This document shows positions 7,503 to 17,000 of a DNA stretch of 35,960 nucleotides, piece by piece. The position numbers and the translations under genes were made by a program. Every line of letters starts with the position of its first letter. Position 1 is the first letter of the stretch. Origin of the DNA: Acidimicrobiales bacterium. GTDB lineage: Bacteria; Actinomycetota; Acidimicrobiia; Acidimicrobiales; SZUA-35. Under the pieces are notes generated by a model. That model made no database searches, was not told the origin of the DNA, and was given only the letters and a program-made list of their open reading frames with translations. The stretch is taken from the NCBI GenBank assembly GCA_020630065.1, contig JAHDCC010000029.1:1-35960 (forward strand), in the 5' to 3' direction.

Positions 7503-8308
7503 AAACTGAAACCTGGCTCCAGAAATTCTCATTCGAGCTTGAATCTCGAGGACTTGACCCCAAACGGCGCTCGGAAGTTGTGGTCGAAACGGCTGGATTT
7601 ATCGACGAAAGCGGAACGGAACCACTCGAACAATTTGGCTTCCCTTCTGACTATGCCGCGTCGGTTATCTCAGCCCTTGGAGAGACCACAAACCCCTCAC
7701 CACCGGATAACCCAACCATCATGTCAGCAAACCAACTATCCAAATCATATCGATCATCGAGCGTACTTTCCCAAATCGACATCGATCTTCGAGAAGGACA
7801 AATCCTTGCCCTTATAGGTCCAAACGGTTCAGGAAAGACAACGTTACTCAAGATCCTGGCTGGCATGATCCAACCCGATCACGGCACCGTCACCACATCA
7901 GCCTCGATCGGATACTGCCCTCAAATCGGCGGCATTAACCCAAACCTTCGACCAACTGAACATCTACAACTGTTCGGAGCCGGGTTCGGGTTAGACAAAG
8001 ACCAGGCGACCGCAGAAGGAAAACGGTTGGCTGGCCAGCTCGATTGGGAAATCACAGATCGGATGACCGCCAGTGAACTGTCGGGAGGGACAGCACAGAA
8101 ACTGAGTCTTATTCTGGCCATGCTCGGTCGACCGGATTTATTACTACTCGACGAGCCGTACCAAGGTTTTGACAATAAGAGTGCTCAACGTTTCTGGGAG
8201 CTGTTGTGGACGTGGAGAGACAACGGAGGCGCAGCAATAGTATCGTCGCATTCCGAGGACGTACTAATCCGAGCAGATCAAATTCTTGAACTGGAGCCGA
8301 CCTCATGA
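7499..8308 (+). CDS. ABC transporter ATPase with N-terminal HAAS-like domain
   Basis: Residues 1 to about 65 form a small helical domain (LESRGLDPKRRSEVVVE... FGFPSDYAASVISALG) resembling HAAS modules, which normally occur in membrane proteins encoded next to PadR regulators. From about 73 an ABC ATPase follows: Walker A GPNGSGKTT (107-115), Q-loop area GYCPQIGG, signature LSGGTAQ (194-200), Walker B LLLLDEP (214-220) and switch His 251 in SSHSED. The second half resembles drug or multidrug exporter ATPases (CcmA/NatA type). It starts 4 bases inside padR and ends 4 bases inside the permease gene, so all three are coupled. The direct fusion of HAAS and ATPase is unusual. Confidence 0.88.
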   Translation: MKTETWLQKFSFELESRGLDPKRRSEVVVETAGFIDESGTEPLEQFGFPSDYAASVISALGETTNPSPPDNPTIMSANQLSKSYRSSSVLSQIDIDLREGQILALIGPNGSGKTTLLKILAGMIQPDHGTVTTSASIGYCPQIGGINPNLRPTEHLQLFGAGFGLDKDQATAEGKRLAGQLDWEITDRMTASELSGGTAQKLSLILAMLGRPDLLLLDEPYQGFDNKSAQRFWELLWTWRDNGGAAIVSSHSEDVLIRADQILELEPTS

Positions 8309-8991
8309 AAACCGGCGGATCAACCCTCACTGCAGCCAAAGTGACACTACTGGCCCTCTCCCGACGGCGCGCCACCCTGGCAATCCTAGTTCTGCTACCA
8401 ACAGCCTTTTACCTCGCCCGTCGAGGCACCCCCGGCCAGTCGGTCCGCTCGTTGCTCTTTGGCGTATCGTGGGCTATCAGCACGATTACATATTTCGCTA
8501 CTGTCGAAGCGTCCACTCTCCGCCCTCGCCTGTCCTTAACTGGGTGGAAGGCCTATCGCCTCGAGGCGGGAAGAATCGGCGGGCTAGTCATCAGCGGAAC
8601 TGTGCTGGCTACAGCCTTTATTGTTCTCGTCGCAGCCGATCAAGACGTCCGAAATCTTAGCGGCGTGGCCGCAGCGCTCTTTGCCGCCGTGGTCACTGCA
8701 GTAGCATTTGGAGAGGTCGTTGGACGTATCGTCACAAAGGAAATGGAAGGGGCGTTAACGATCTTTCTGTTCGCTGGCCTTCAGGCTGTACTCAACCCAT
8801 TCGGCACGGTGGCCAAGTTTCTTCCGTTCTGGTCGTCTCGAGAAATCGCCACTTATGCAGTCGATGGACCTAGCGAAGGATCATTAAGCAACGGCGTAGC
8901 GCACGCTGTTACCACGGCGGCCTTCTGCTTTGTCGCCAGCGCCGCGTTGAGGTTACTGAACCGACCGAGTCGGAACAAGCTCGCCGCTTAG
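8305..8991 (+). CDS. ABC exporter permease-like membrane protein
   Basis: A 228-residue hydrophobic protein with about six predicted membrane segments, including LLALSRRRATLAILVLLPTAFY, SLLFGVSWAISTITYFATV, IGGLVISGTVLATAFIVLVA, GVAAALFAAVVTAVAFGEVVG, ALTIFLFAGLQAVLNPFGTV and AVTTAAFCFVASAALRLL. No strong family motif is recognisable. Its position directly after an ABC ATPase, with a 4-base overlap, makes it the likely transmembrane partner of an ABC-2 type exporter. Substrate unknown; drug, peptide or lipid export are all possible. Confidence 0.75.
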   Translation: MKTGGSTLTAAKVTLLALSRRRATLAILVLLPTAFYLARRGTPGQSVRSLLFGVSWAISTITYFATVEASTLRPRLSLTGWKAYRLEAGRIGGLVISGTVLATAFIVLVAADQDVRNLSGVAAALFAAVVTAVAFGEVVGRIVTKEMEGALTIFLFAGLQAVLNPFGTVAKFLPFWSSREIATYAVDGPSEGSLSNGVAHAVTTAAFCFVASAALRLLNRPSRNKLAA

Positions 8992-9105
8992 CGTTGTGTC
9001 GGATCTTCGCTCGCATTGGGAAACGATCCATTCCCCGGTGTGCTGGCCCGCCCCGTCGACTACCGCTACGAAACGAAATACTGCATCACAAATGCCTGAG
9101 TAGTC

Positions 9106-9118
9106 GGTTAATCTAACC
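9106..9118 (+). promoter_or_regulatory. -10 element embedded in a small inverted repeat
   Basis: TAATCT at 9109-9114 fits TAnnnT and lies 10 bases before the ATG at 9125. It sits inside GGTTA-ATC-TAACC, a perfect 5-bp inverted repeat, so a repressor site overlapping the -10 is possible. No ribosome binding site precedes the ATG. In the rest of 8992-9124 only a weak GGGAA/TTCCC hairpin is visible. Confidence 0.4.
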
Positions 9119-9124
9119 CTGACT

Positions 9125-9955
9125 ATGACGACGAGAAACCTAACCCCTCAACAAGGCTCCGTTGATTCTCTTGTTTCCAGGCTGGTGGAGTATGTATCGT
9201 CACACGACTCGGCATACCCCACAAAGATCAAGGGAGCATCCCAGAAACAAATCGAGCGATACTGTGAGCTATCGGGAATAAGACCTGATGGGCCGTCCAG
9301 CACGTACCTCAGCTATCTGGAAACGCTAGGAGTCGAAGATGGGGATCTCTTGGGTTGGCGCCGGATAGATCCAAAAATTGAGAGACTGATCCGCGTCTAT
9401 GAGGACTGGTCGACCAGCGAACCCGAGTCACTCTCCCCAACAGTCCCCGTCATCGGAACCTACCTCGTTGGAGATCAGGTCTCGCTGGACCTACGATCGC
9501 CTACGCCGAATCCGCCCGTGGTAGAGACTTCCGATGCCGAAATCGTTGTCGAGCTGTCTGTCTCATTTGAGCACTACATGATGCAGGCTTCCATGATGTA
9601 CGTTGAATCGGCACGACGCCCTCACCGAATTTGGGCGTCAAGTTCTCAGGCCACCGTCGAGAAGCACCTCTCCGCCAACGGTGGAACCGACCCGTCCACC
9701 AACAAAGTTCTGCAAGGTCTCGCCCAGAAATTTGGGCTACATACAGCCTGGTGCAGCGAGAATAACTACAAGATTCTCATAAACGAAAAAACAAGCATCT
9801 TTGCCGAAACGACCCCAGGTACGGGCCTGATGACACATGTGTTCACCGAAGCCGACAGCAACCAACTACCCGCAATTTCTGATGAGCTAGAAAATATGTT
9901 TGGGGCGACGCCACACCCGCTCGAACGCGTCGATGAGAAACTGCCAGGCACCTAG
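9125..9955 (+). CDS. Hypothetical protein with SMI1/KNR4 (SUKH)-like N-terminus
   Basis: A 276-residue soluble protein without signal peptide or membrane helix. Residues about 28-85 (KGASQKQIERYCELSGIRP...STYLSYLETLGVEDGDLLGWRRID) resemble the start of SMI1/KNR4 proteins, where a short helix carrying an E/Q-I-x-x-x-E pattern precedes a YLxxL segment. Members of this superfamily often act as immunity proteins in polymorphic toxin systems. The remainder (HYMMQASMMYVESARRPHRIWAS... NNYKILINEKTSIFAETTPG) is not recognised. No toxin gene is adjacent, so it may be an orphan immunity protein, or the family call may be wrong. Confidence 0.55.
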   Translation: MTTRNLTPQQGSVDSLVSRLVEYVSSHDSAYPTKIKGASQKQIERYCELSGIRPDGPSSTYLSYLETLGVEDGDLLGWRRIDPKIERLIRVYEDWSTSEPESLSPTVPVIGTYLVGDQVSLDLRSPTPNPPVVETSDAEIVVELSVSFEHYMMQASMMYVESARRPHRIWASSSQATVEKHLSANGGTDPSTNKVLQGLAQKFGLHTAWCSENNYKILINEKTSIFAETTPGTGLMTHVFTEADSNQLPAISDELENMFGATPHPLERVDEKLPGT

Positions 9956-9973
9956 TACGCAACCCAAAACGAA

Positions 9974-10007
9974 ATGAGTCGACCTGGCGATAACCAAGTC
10001 GACTCAT
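9974..10007. terminator. Hairpin between convergent genes, candidate bidirectional terminator
   Basis: ATGAGTCGAC (9974-9983) and GTCGACTCAT (9998-10007) form a perfect 10-bp stem. After one mismatch the loop can add a TGG/CCA stem. It sits exactly in the gap between the plus-strand gene ending at 9955 and the clpC stop at 10037. No U-run follows, as is common for actinobacterial terminators. Confidence 0.65.
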
Positions 10008-10036
10008 GTAGAAATCAATCGTTGCGAACCTACGAG

Positions 10037-12568
10037 CTAGTCGCTCGTACCTGCAAGTTCTGGGGTCGAAGGCGGCTGGAAACCTTCATGCGGAGTGAAG
10101 ATCAAAGCAAGTTCGCCCTCATCGTTTTCACCCACGTCAACCACCACGATCTGACCAGCATGGAACTCCTTGTACAGAATTTTCTCTGACAGGTGGTCTT
10201 CAACCATTCGCTGGATAGCTCGACGCAATGGACGAGCACCCATCGTAGGGTCATAACCCTTCTCAGCTAGGAAGTTCTTGGCTGAGTCGGTCAGCTCCAA
10301 ACCGATACCGAGACCTTCAAGTTGCTCAACGGTTCGAGCAATCAACAGGTCAACGATTTCGGTCACCTCTGAGAGGCTCAACTCGTGGAAGACGATTGTC
10401 TCGTCAACACGGTTGAGGAACTCGGGGCGGAAGTGAACCTTCAGCGCCTCGTGCACCTTTTCCTTCATACGTTCGTAGCTGACCGCTTCGTCACTCTTGG
10501 CGAAACCAAGGTTTGCTTTACGCAGATCTTGGGTTCCGAGGTTCGAGGTCATGATCAGAACCGTGTTCCGGAAATCAACCGAGCGGCCTTGGCTGTCGGT
10601 CAAACGACCTTCTTCCAAGATTTGCAGCAGCGTGTTGAACACGTCGGGGTGGGCTTTTTCGATTTCGTCGAACAGCACAACCGAGAACGGTTTACGGCGA
10701 ACCGCTTCGGTAAGCTGACCGCCCTCCTCGTAGCCGACATATCCGGGAGGAGAACCGACAAGGCGACTAACCGTGTGCTTCTCCATGTACTCCGACATGT
10801 CGAGTGTGATCATTGAGCTGTCATCACCGAACAAGAACTGCGACAGTGTCTTGGCGAGTTCGGTTTTACCAACACCGGTTGGGCCGAGGAAGATAAACGA
10901 ACCGGATGGCCGCTTCGGATCTTTCAAACCGGCACGGGTACGGCGAATCGACTGAGAAACGGCGTGAATCGCGTCTTCCTGGCCGATAACTCGCTTATGC
11001 AGCTCGTCTTCCATACGGAGAAGCTTTTCGGTCTCTTCTTCGGTGAGTTTGTACACCGGGATACCAGTCCAGATCGACAGAACTTCAGCGATCGACTCTT
11101 CGTTGACTTCGTCAAACAGGTCGACGCCTGAAGCTTTGATCTCGGTCTGCATCTCTTCTTTACGGTCGATCAACTGCTTTTCAGCGTCACGAAGCCGTCC
11201 CGCCTCTTCGAAATCTTGGGAGTCGACGGCGCCCTTCTTCTGGTCGACGACGTCAGAAAGCTCTTTGATGAGTTCTTTAAGTTCAGGCGGAGTAGCCATT
11301 CGCTTAATATGCAGGCGAGAACCAGCCTCATCGATAAGGTCGATTGCTTTGTCGGGTAGCTGACGGTCGGCGATGTAGCGGTCTGCCAAGTTCGCCGACG
11401 CCACTAACGCCTGATCGGTAATCGTCACCCTATGGTGGCTCTCGTACCGGTCGCGCAGACCTTTCAGAATTTCGATCGTGTGTTCGACGGTTGGTTCTTC
11501 AACCTTGATCGGCTGGAACCGTCGCTCAAGCGCAGCGTCTTTTTCTAGATGCTTGCGGTACTCATCGAGTGTGGTTGCACCGATGGTCTGCAATTCACCA
11601 CGAGCCAACATCGGCTTTAGAATGCTGGCGGCATCGATAGCGCCTTCTGCGGCACCGGCGCCCACCAACGTGTGGAGTTCGTCGATGAACAGAATAATGT
11701 CGCCTCGGGTTTTGATTTCTTTCAGAACTTTCTTGAGGCGCTCTTCGAAATCACCGCGGTAACGGCTGCCGGCAACCAACGCCCCCAAGTCGAGGGTGTA
11801 AAGTTTTTTACCGGTCAAGGTGTCTGGCACCTCGTCTTTAGCGATCTGTTGAGCTAAACCTTCAACAATCGCTGTCTTACCAACGCCGGGTTCCCCAATA
11901 AGAACCGGGTTGTTCTTCGTTCGGCGACTCAGCACCTGCATGACTCGTTCGGTTTCGCGGGAACGCCCAATAACCGGATCGAGCTTTTTATCTGCCGCTT
12001 CCTGTGTAAGGTTCAGTCCGAACTGGTCCAAGATCAGAGACCCTGAACTGCTTTCGCCGGTACCACCGCCTGAAGGTGCCCCTGCCTTACCTGCAGCCTC
12101 AGACCCGGTGCCACCCTGCCCCGCTGGACCTGAATAGCCTGACAAGAGCTGTATGACTTGCTGACGGACCCGCGACAGGTCGGCGCCCAACTTGACGAGG
12201 ACTTGTGCGGCCACGCCTTCACCCTCACGGATGAGTCCAAGCAAGATATGTTCGGTGCCAATGTAGTTGTGGCCAAGTTGCAGAGCTTCTCGTAACGAAA
12301 GCTCAAGGACTTTCTTAGCTCGAGGCGTAAAAGGGATGTGACCACTCGGAGAAGATCCACCCTGGCCGATAATGTCTTCCACCTGGCTGCGAACAGCCTC
12401 CAACGAGATCGACAGTGATTCGAGCGCTTTCGCGGCTACACCCTCGCCCTCGTGAATTAAACCGAGCAGAATATGCTCGGTTCCGATGTAGTTGTGGTTG
12501 AGTAACCGTGCTTCTTCTTGTGCAAGGACCACAACTCGGCGGGCACGGTCGGTGAAGCGTTCAAACAT
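10037..12568 (-). CDS. clpC: ClpC, AAA+ unfoldase of the ClpCP protease
   Basis: Hexameric ATP-driven unfoldase that delivers proteins to ClpP. The N-domain has two Clp repeats ([20 protein letters not shown] and the repeat [22 protein letters not shown]), then a Gly/Ser linker. AAA-1 has Walker [14 protein letters not shown] and Walker [12 protein letters not shown]. The middle domain includes a UVR-like [15 protein letters not shown], typical of ClpC. AAA-2 has [13 protein letters not shown], Walker [13 protein letters not shown] and the sensor [11 protein letters not shown]. Length 843 is normal. ATG 12568 has a strong GGAGGA ribosome binding site. The gene is monocistronic here, with a hairpin terminator downstream. 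Confidence 0.98.
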   Translation of the reverse strand: MFERFTDRARRVVVLAQEEARLLNHNYIGTEHILLGLIHEGEGVAAKALESLSISLEAVRSQVEDIIGQGGSSPSGHIPFTPRAKKVLELSLREALQLGHNYIGTEHILLGLIREGEGVAAQVLVKLGADLSRVRQQVIQLLSGYSGPAGQGGTGSEAAGKAGAPSGGGTGESSSGSLILDQFGLNLTQEAADKKLDPVIGRSRETERVMQVLSRRTKNNPVLIGEPGVGKTAIVEGLAQQIAKDEVPDTLTGKKLYTLDLGALVAGSRYRGDFEERLKKVLKEIKTRGDIILFIDELHTLVGAGAAEGAIDAASILKPMLARGELQTIGATTLDEYRKHLEKDAALERRFQPIKVEEPTVEHTIEILKGLRDRYESHHRVTITDQALVASANLADRYIADRQLPDKAIDLIDEAGSRLHIKRMATPPELKELIKELSDVVDQKKGAVDSQDFEEAGRLRDAEKQLIDRKEEMQTEIKASGVDLFDEVNEESIAEVLSIWTGIPVYKLTEEETEKLLRMEDELHKRVIGQEDAIHAVSQSIRRTRAGLKDPKRPSGSFIFLGPTGVGKTELAKTLSQFLFGDDSSMITLDMSEYMEKHTVSRLVGSPPGYVGYEEGGQLTEAVRRKPFSVVLFDEIEKAHPDVFNTLLQILEEGRLTDSQGRSVDFRNTVLIMTSNLGTQDLRKANLGFAKSDEAVSYERMKEKVHEALKVHFRPEFLNRVDETIVFHELSLSEVTEIVDLLIARTVEQLEGLGIGLELTDSAKNFLAEKGYDPTMGARPLRRAIQRMVEDHLSEKILYKEFHAGQIVVVDVGENDEGELALIFTPHEGFQPPSTPELAGTSD

Positions 12569-12889
12569 TGATTCCTCCCGGTCAGGGAACGTAAAAGCGG
12601 AAACCTCAGCGGGCTGAGATAAACCAGATCGGCATAGTGGTAGGGGATACTGAGGTAGTAGGGCTAGAAATTATTGTAACCGCTGTACCTGAAGCAATAT
12701 TGCAGCCAATCCAACCGTTTCGCCACATCGAACGACTCGTTTGGCCAGATATTTCGGTGAGTGACGACGGTGTCACCCTGTGAGGTTACGAACTGTTGAT
12801 ACTAGCCGATTGATGTGACCTTGGAAATCCACCACGACTTTATGTGCCCGGTTCACCAAATTTAGGTGAATTACTCTACGGTTAAAGGT
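12569..12889. promoter_or_regulatory. Divergent promoter region of clpC and the polyprenyl synthase
   Basis: About 320 bases without a gene. On the minus strand TACAAT (12678-12673) is a good -10 for clpC, giving a leader of roughly 100 bases; no convincing -35 is seen. Inside that leader CTCAGC-GG-GCTGAG (12605-12618) is a perfect 6-bp inverted repeat that could be a hairpin or a repressor site. On the plus strand TACGGT (12877-12882), seven bases before GTG 12890, fits a leaderless start for the synthase. No clear CtsR- or ClgR-type operator was recognised. Confidence 0.5.
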
Positions 12890-13891
12890 GTGTCCCCCCA
12901 CCCACTCCTGACCTCACCCAACGCTGACAGCGACGCGGCTCGAATCGAGAAATTCCTACTCGAAGCTGTACAAGTAGAAGAAGACGACTATCTCACCGAG
13001 ATAGCTTCCCACTTAATCCTTGCCGGAGGGAAGCGTCAGCGACCCCAGTTCTCTATATTGGCAGCCGCCGCTGGCCTACCCGAGGGGGCCGCAGTCCACG
13101 ACGACGTGGCCCGTGGCGGTGTTTCGGTAGAGCTGGTTCAAGTCGGTTCCCTCTACCACGACGACGTAATGGATGAGGCTCAAATCCGACGACAGGTCCC
13201 GAGTGTCAACGCCCGCTGGGGCAACCTACGGGCGATTCTGGCCGGGGATTTCCTGCTAGCTCGAGCGTCTGAAATCGCCGCCAGTTTAGGCACAGAAGTG
13301 GCCGGACTACTTGCGACTTCCATCGCCGAGCTATGCAAAGGCCAGATCGCCGAGCTTCAGACGCTGTACAACGTCGACCGGACAGAAGCCGAATACTATC
13401 CATCGATCCACGGCAAAACGGCCACCCTGTTCTCGACCGCTAGCCGGATCGGCGGCATCGTCGGAGGTTTCGATCGAGACGTTATCGATCGACTAACATC
13501 GTTCGGCTACAACTACGGCATGGCGTTTCAGATCGTCGACGATGTCCTCGATGTCATTGCGACCGATGAACAACTCGGCAAACCAGCGGGCAACGACATG
13601 ATCGAAGGCGTCTACTCGCTTCCCGTGATCTACACGCTTGAGTCTGGCGACGGCGAGGCGCTAAGAAAACTCTTAGCAGACGGCCTGACTGAAGCCGATC
13701 GTTCTACCGCTATCGAGATTGTGCGTGGTGGACCGGGTGTGAAACGGGCTCTAGACAAAGCAATCACGTTCGCCGACAAAGCCAAAACCGACATTTTAGA
13801 AGTTTCAAACAATACCGCCGCACAACTATTGGCGGACACTTCTCAATATCTCGTTGATTCAGTCCACATCAGTCAACCCGAAAATAGTTAG
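12890..13891 (+). CDS. Long-chain trans-polyprenyl diphosphate synthase
   Basis: Condenses isopentenyl diphosphate onto an allylic starter. The conserved motifs are all present: GGKRQRP, first Asp-rich motif HDDVMDEA, GDFLLARA, GKTATLFSTA, and second Asp-rich motif FQIVDDVLDV followed by GKPAGNDMIEGVYSLP. Five residues before the first Asp-rich motif is a Gly (VGSLYHDD), with no aromatic block, which suggests a long product such as a heptaprenyl- to nonaprenyl-type chain for menaquinone; this is inference from the known chain-length rule. GTG 12890 has AAAGG close upstream or a TAnnnT hexamer seven bases before; a GTG at 12866 would add eight residues. Length 333 fits the family. Confidence 0.93.
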   Translation: MSPHPLLTSPNADSDAARIEKFLLEAVQVEEDDYLTEIASHLILAGGKRQRPQFSILAAAAGLPEGAAVHDDVARGGVSVELVQVGSLYHDDVMDEAQIRRQVPSVNARWGNLRAILAGDFLLARASEIAASLGTEVAGLLATSIAELCKGQIAELQTLYNVDRTEAEYYPSIHGKTATLFSTASRIGGIVGGFDRDVIDRLTSFGYNYGMAFQIVDDVLDVIATDEQLGKPAGNDMIEGVYSLPVIYTLESGDGEALRKLLADGLTEADRSTAIEIVRGGPGVKRALDKAITFADKAKTDILEVSNNTAAQLLADTSQYLVDSVHISQPENS

Positions 13892-14003
13892 CGATAATTA
13901 TCTACTATTTGTATCCCTTTTAGATAAATAGACGTGTTCTAACGACTACTAACTTTAGTTTCCCACCCGTGCAGATGGTCCCATTTTGGCTGGTGGTGCC
14001 GTT

Positions 14004-14032
14004 TTTACACGTTTGAACATTCAGGCTAATCT
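14004..14032 (+). promoter_or_regulatory. Leaderless promoter of the FAAL-ACP-AOS gene
   Basis: TTTACA (14004-14009), a 17-base spacer, TAATCT (14027-14032) and then exactly seven bases to the ATG at 14040. Both hexamers and the spacing match a vegetative sigma-70/SigA-type promoter, and the start codon coincides with the expected transcription start. This is the clearest promoter in the window. Confidence 0.75.
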
Positions 14033-14039
14033 GGCATTT

Positions 14040-17000
14040 ATGGCGCAAATAGATGATCATTCAAGCTCTCATAGTGGCGACATGCCGGTCAAAAATTTCC
14101 TTCAAATAATTTTCCGGAAATTATCTGACCCGGATCGGACTATTAGTTTCTATGACCGAAAAGAAAAGACGTTTAAATCTGAACAACAACAAGCATTTTT
14201 CGCTCGTTCAATATCTGCTGGCACAACATTAACCAAGCAGGGAATCCGACGACGTGACGTTGTCGCCATAGCGTGTTCTCATCCTCGGCTTACCATGTCA
14301 GCTTTTGTGGCTGCGATCAGTATCGGAGCCCACCCGGTTGTGGTTGCTGGACGTTCCACCTTTGAGTCGACGGCAACATCGGCCGATCGCCTACAAAAGG
14401 TAGCTGATGCGTTTGGGCAACCTATTTGGCTTGTTGTCGACCCCGACAAACAGCATCAATTCAACACAATCGACGACCGTCTACAAGTCATCGAGCACCC
14501 GGGTCTCGACCACCAAGCTACCGCCTTTGCTAGTAATCCAGCAGTAGACGAAGACGATACCTGCTTCTATCAGCTCACAAGCGGAAGCACGGGAGCCCCA
14601 AAACCCGTCGTTGTCACACACCGAAACTTACTCGGCAATCTCCATGCCGCGTATATCGAGGCGGAACGTCGCCCAGGTCAGAACTTTCTTAGCTGGCTCC
14701 CCCTACATCACGATATGGGTCTAGTCGGTATGACACTAAACGCCTTAATTAACGACGGAAACCTGGCACTCATGGCCCCATTTGACTTCATGTCAGATCC
14801 ACTCGGATGGCTGAGGTCAATCGATGAGCTACAGATCCATTTCACCGCCTCGCCCAGTTTCTGTTTTGAATTAATCCTCGATCGATTGAAGAATGCACCC
14901 GACAACTTCCAACCTGACCTTAGCTCCCTTAGAACCCACTATTGGGGAGCGGAACCGGTCAACTTTTCGCTGCTCTCAAAAACCTATAAGGCGTTGGCCC
15001 CCTACGGTCTAGCCGCTTCTACGCTGCGCCCAAGCTATGGGCTAGCGGAGGCCACCATCGCTGTCAGCATATCCACCTTTGGTGAACCGACATGGGGGGT
15101 TGAGCTTGGCCAAACCCAGTTCTCTATCGGTCAACTAATCGATGTGGTCCGTCGGGTCGATATAGATGACGAAAAAATCCCGAACCATGTGGTTACTACT
15201 GCAGGTGTTGCCTTTCCTGACACCGAGACTCGTATCGTCGACGAGTCTGGCGACGCGATCGAGGACGAGAACGTTTGTGGTGAAGTAGCAGTCACCTCGA
15301 TTGGAGTAGCGCCAGGGTATTTACGCCCCGATGGGACAGTAGAACGATGGGAGAACAACGTTTTACGAACCGGCGACCTAGGTTTCATCCACGACGGCGA
15401 GCTATTTATAGTCGACCGCCTCAAAAACATCGTCATCCGTAACGGCATCAACTATCCGGTGGTCCCATTGGAACACCAGATCGCCCACGCTGCTGGAGTC
15501 GGCGAAAGCCGAGTCGCCGTCATCGACAGCGACATCACTGCTGGCAAGGGTCAACTCACCGCCATCGTCGAGCACCCTAAAGGCGCAGACAAACAGCAAT
15601 TCACACAACAACTAGAACGCCAGCTCGACCACATTGAACCCACCATCGATGAGCTTGTCATCGTGGCGTGGGGCAACATTCCCGTGACTACCAGCGGCAA
15701 GAAAAGACACATCGAACTACGAAGCCGCCTTCTCGCTGGCGACCTGAAAATAGTCTCGCGCACAACCCTCACCCCCGAAGCAACAATCGACCTACGAAAC
15801 GACGATCCACTATCTGCGACGCCGGAGGACAACGTACGGCAAAGCATCCTTGAAACGGTCACAGATATGGCGCGAGCCCGAACACGCTCATCCGAAGTCA
15901 CCGAATCCACAAACTTCAAACGCGATCTCGGATTCGATTCGATAACGATGCTCGAACTAGCTGTAGCCGTCGAACAAGCAGCGGAGATAACCATCCCCGA
16001 AGATGCACTCAACGCCGCTGAAACCGTACAGGACCTAATAAACCTCGCACGAGAACGAACCACAGCAAACGCTCCTGAAATAGTCGGCATCGCCCAGAAG
16101 ATGGCCAACGAACTCGACTCGTTCCCTCAGCTGATGAACGATATCGATGGCCAAAACCAACGCGAGTTGACCATAGGCAACGAAACCGTCTTTGACTTTG
16201 CCTCCCTGAACTACCTGGGGTTCGATTTCCATCAAACCATCATCGATTCGATTCCGCCGATGATCGAAGCGTGGGGTGTTCATCCAAGCTGGTCTCGCGC
16301 TGTCGCGTCGCCGCTTCCTTATCGTCAGCTAGAACAAGGCTTGGCTGAGCTGGTCGGCGCTCCCGACGCACTCGTATTTCCAACGCTGACGTTGCAACAC
16401 ATTGGGCTGCTGCCAATTTTGGCTGCTAACGGCACCCTGCTCGTCGGAAACGAGTCTCATCACTCGGTCACCGAAGCCGCCGAACTATGTAGTGCCAGAG
16501 GGATCAAGGTAGTCCGTGTCAACCACCGAAGCAGCGACGACGTCGAACAACAACTGAACGCTTGCGGCCCTGGGCCGAAAGTAATTGCCGTCAACGGGGT
16601 TTTCTCAACCTCGGGATCGTATGCAAACCTGCCTGAGCTAGTAGAAATCGCTCAGAGGCACGACGCCCAGCTCTATGTCGATGACGCCCACGGTTTCGGA
16701 ATCGTGGGAGAAAACCCAGACGACGATCAGCCATGGGGATACCGCGGGAACGGGATCGTGGCTCACTTTGGATTGCCCTACGACAATATTGTGTATGCGG
16801 GCGGACTCTCCAAAGCCTATTCGACTATGGCCGCATTCGTGACCGTACGAACCAAGGAAGAACGCCTTGCGTATTCGTTAGCTTCAACGTCGGTTTTCTC
16901 CGGCCCAATCCCAGTTGCAAGCCTTGCCTCAGGGATCGCCGGACTCGAAGTCAACCAAAACGAAGGTGACGATATCCGCAGCGACGTACTCACTAAGACT

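Noticed and set aside
10385-10816. Plus-strand open frame opposite clpC
   Set aside because: It is a shadow of the conserved clpC coding sequence; no promoter, ribosome binding site or recognisable domain.
12605-12618. ClgR or CtsR operator in front of clpC
   Set aside because: CTCAGC-GG-GCTGAG does not match the known heptad or CGC-N5-GCG patterns; it is kept only as an unassigned palindrome.
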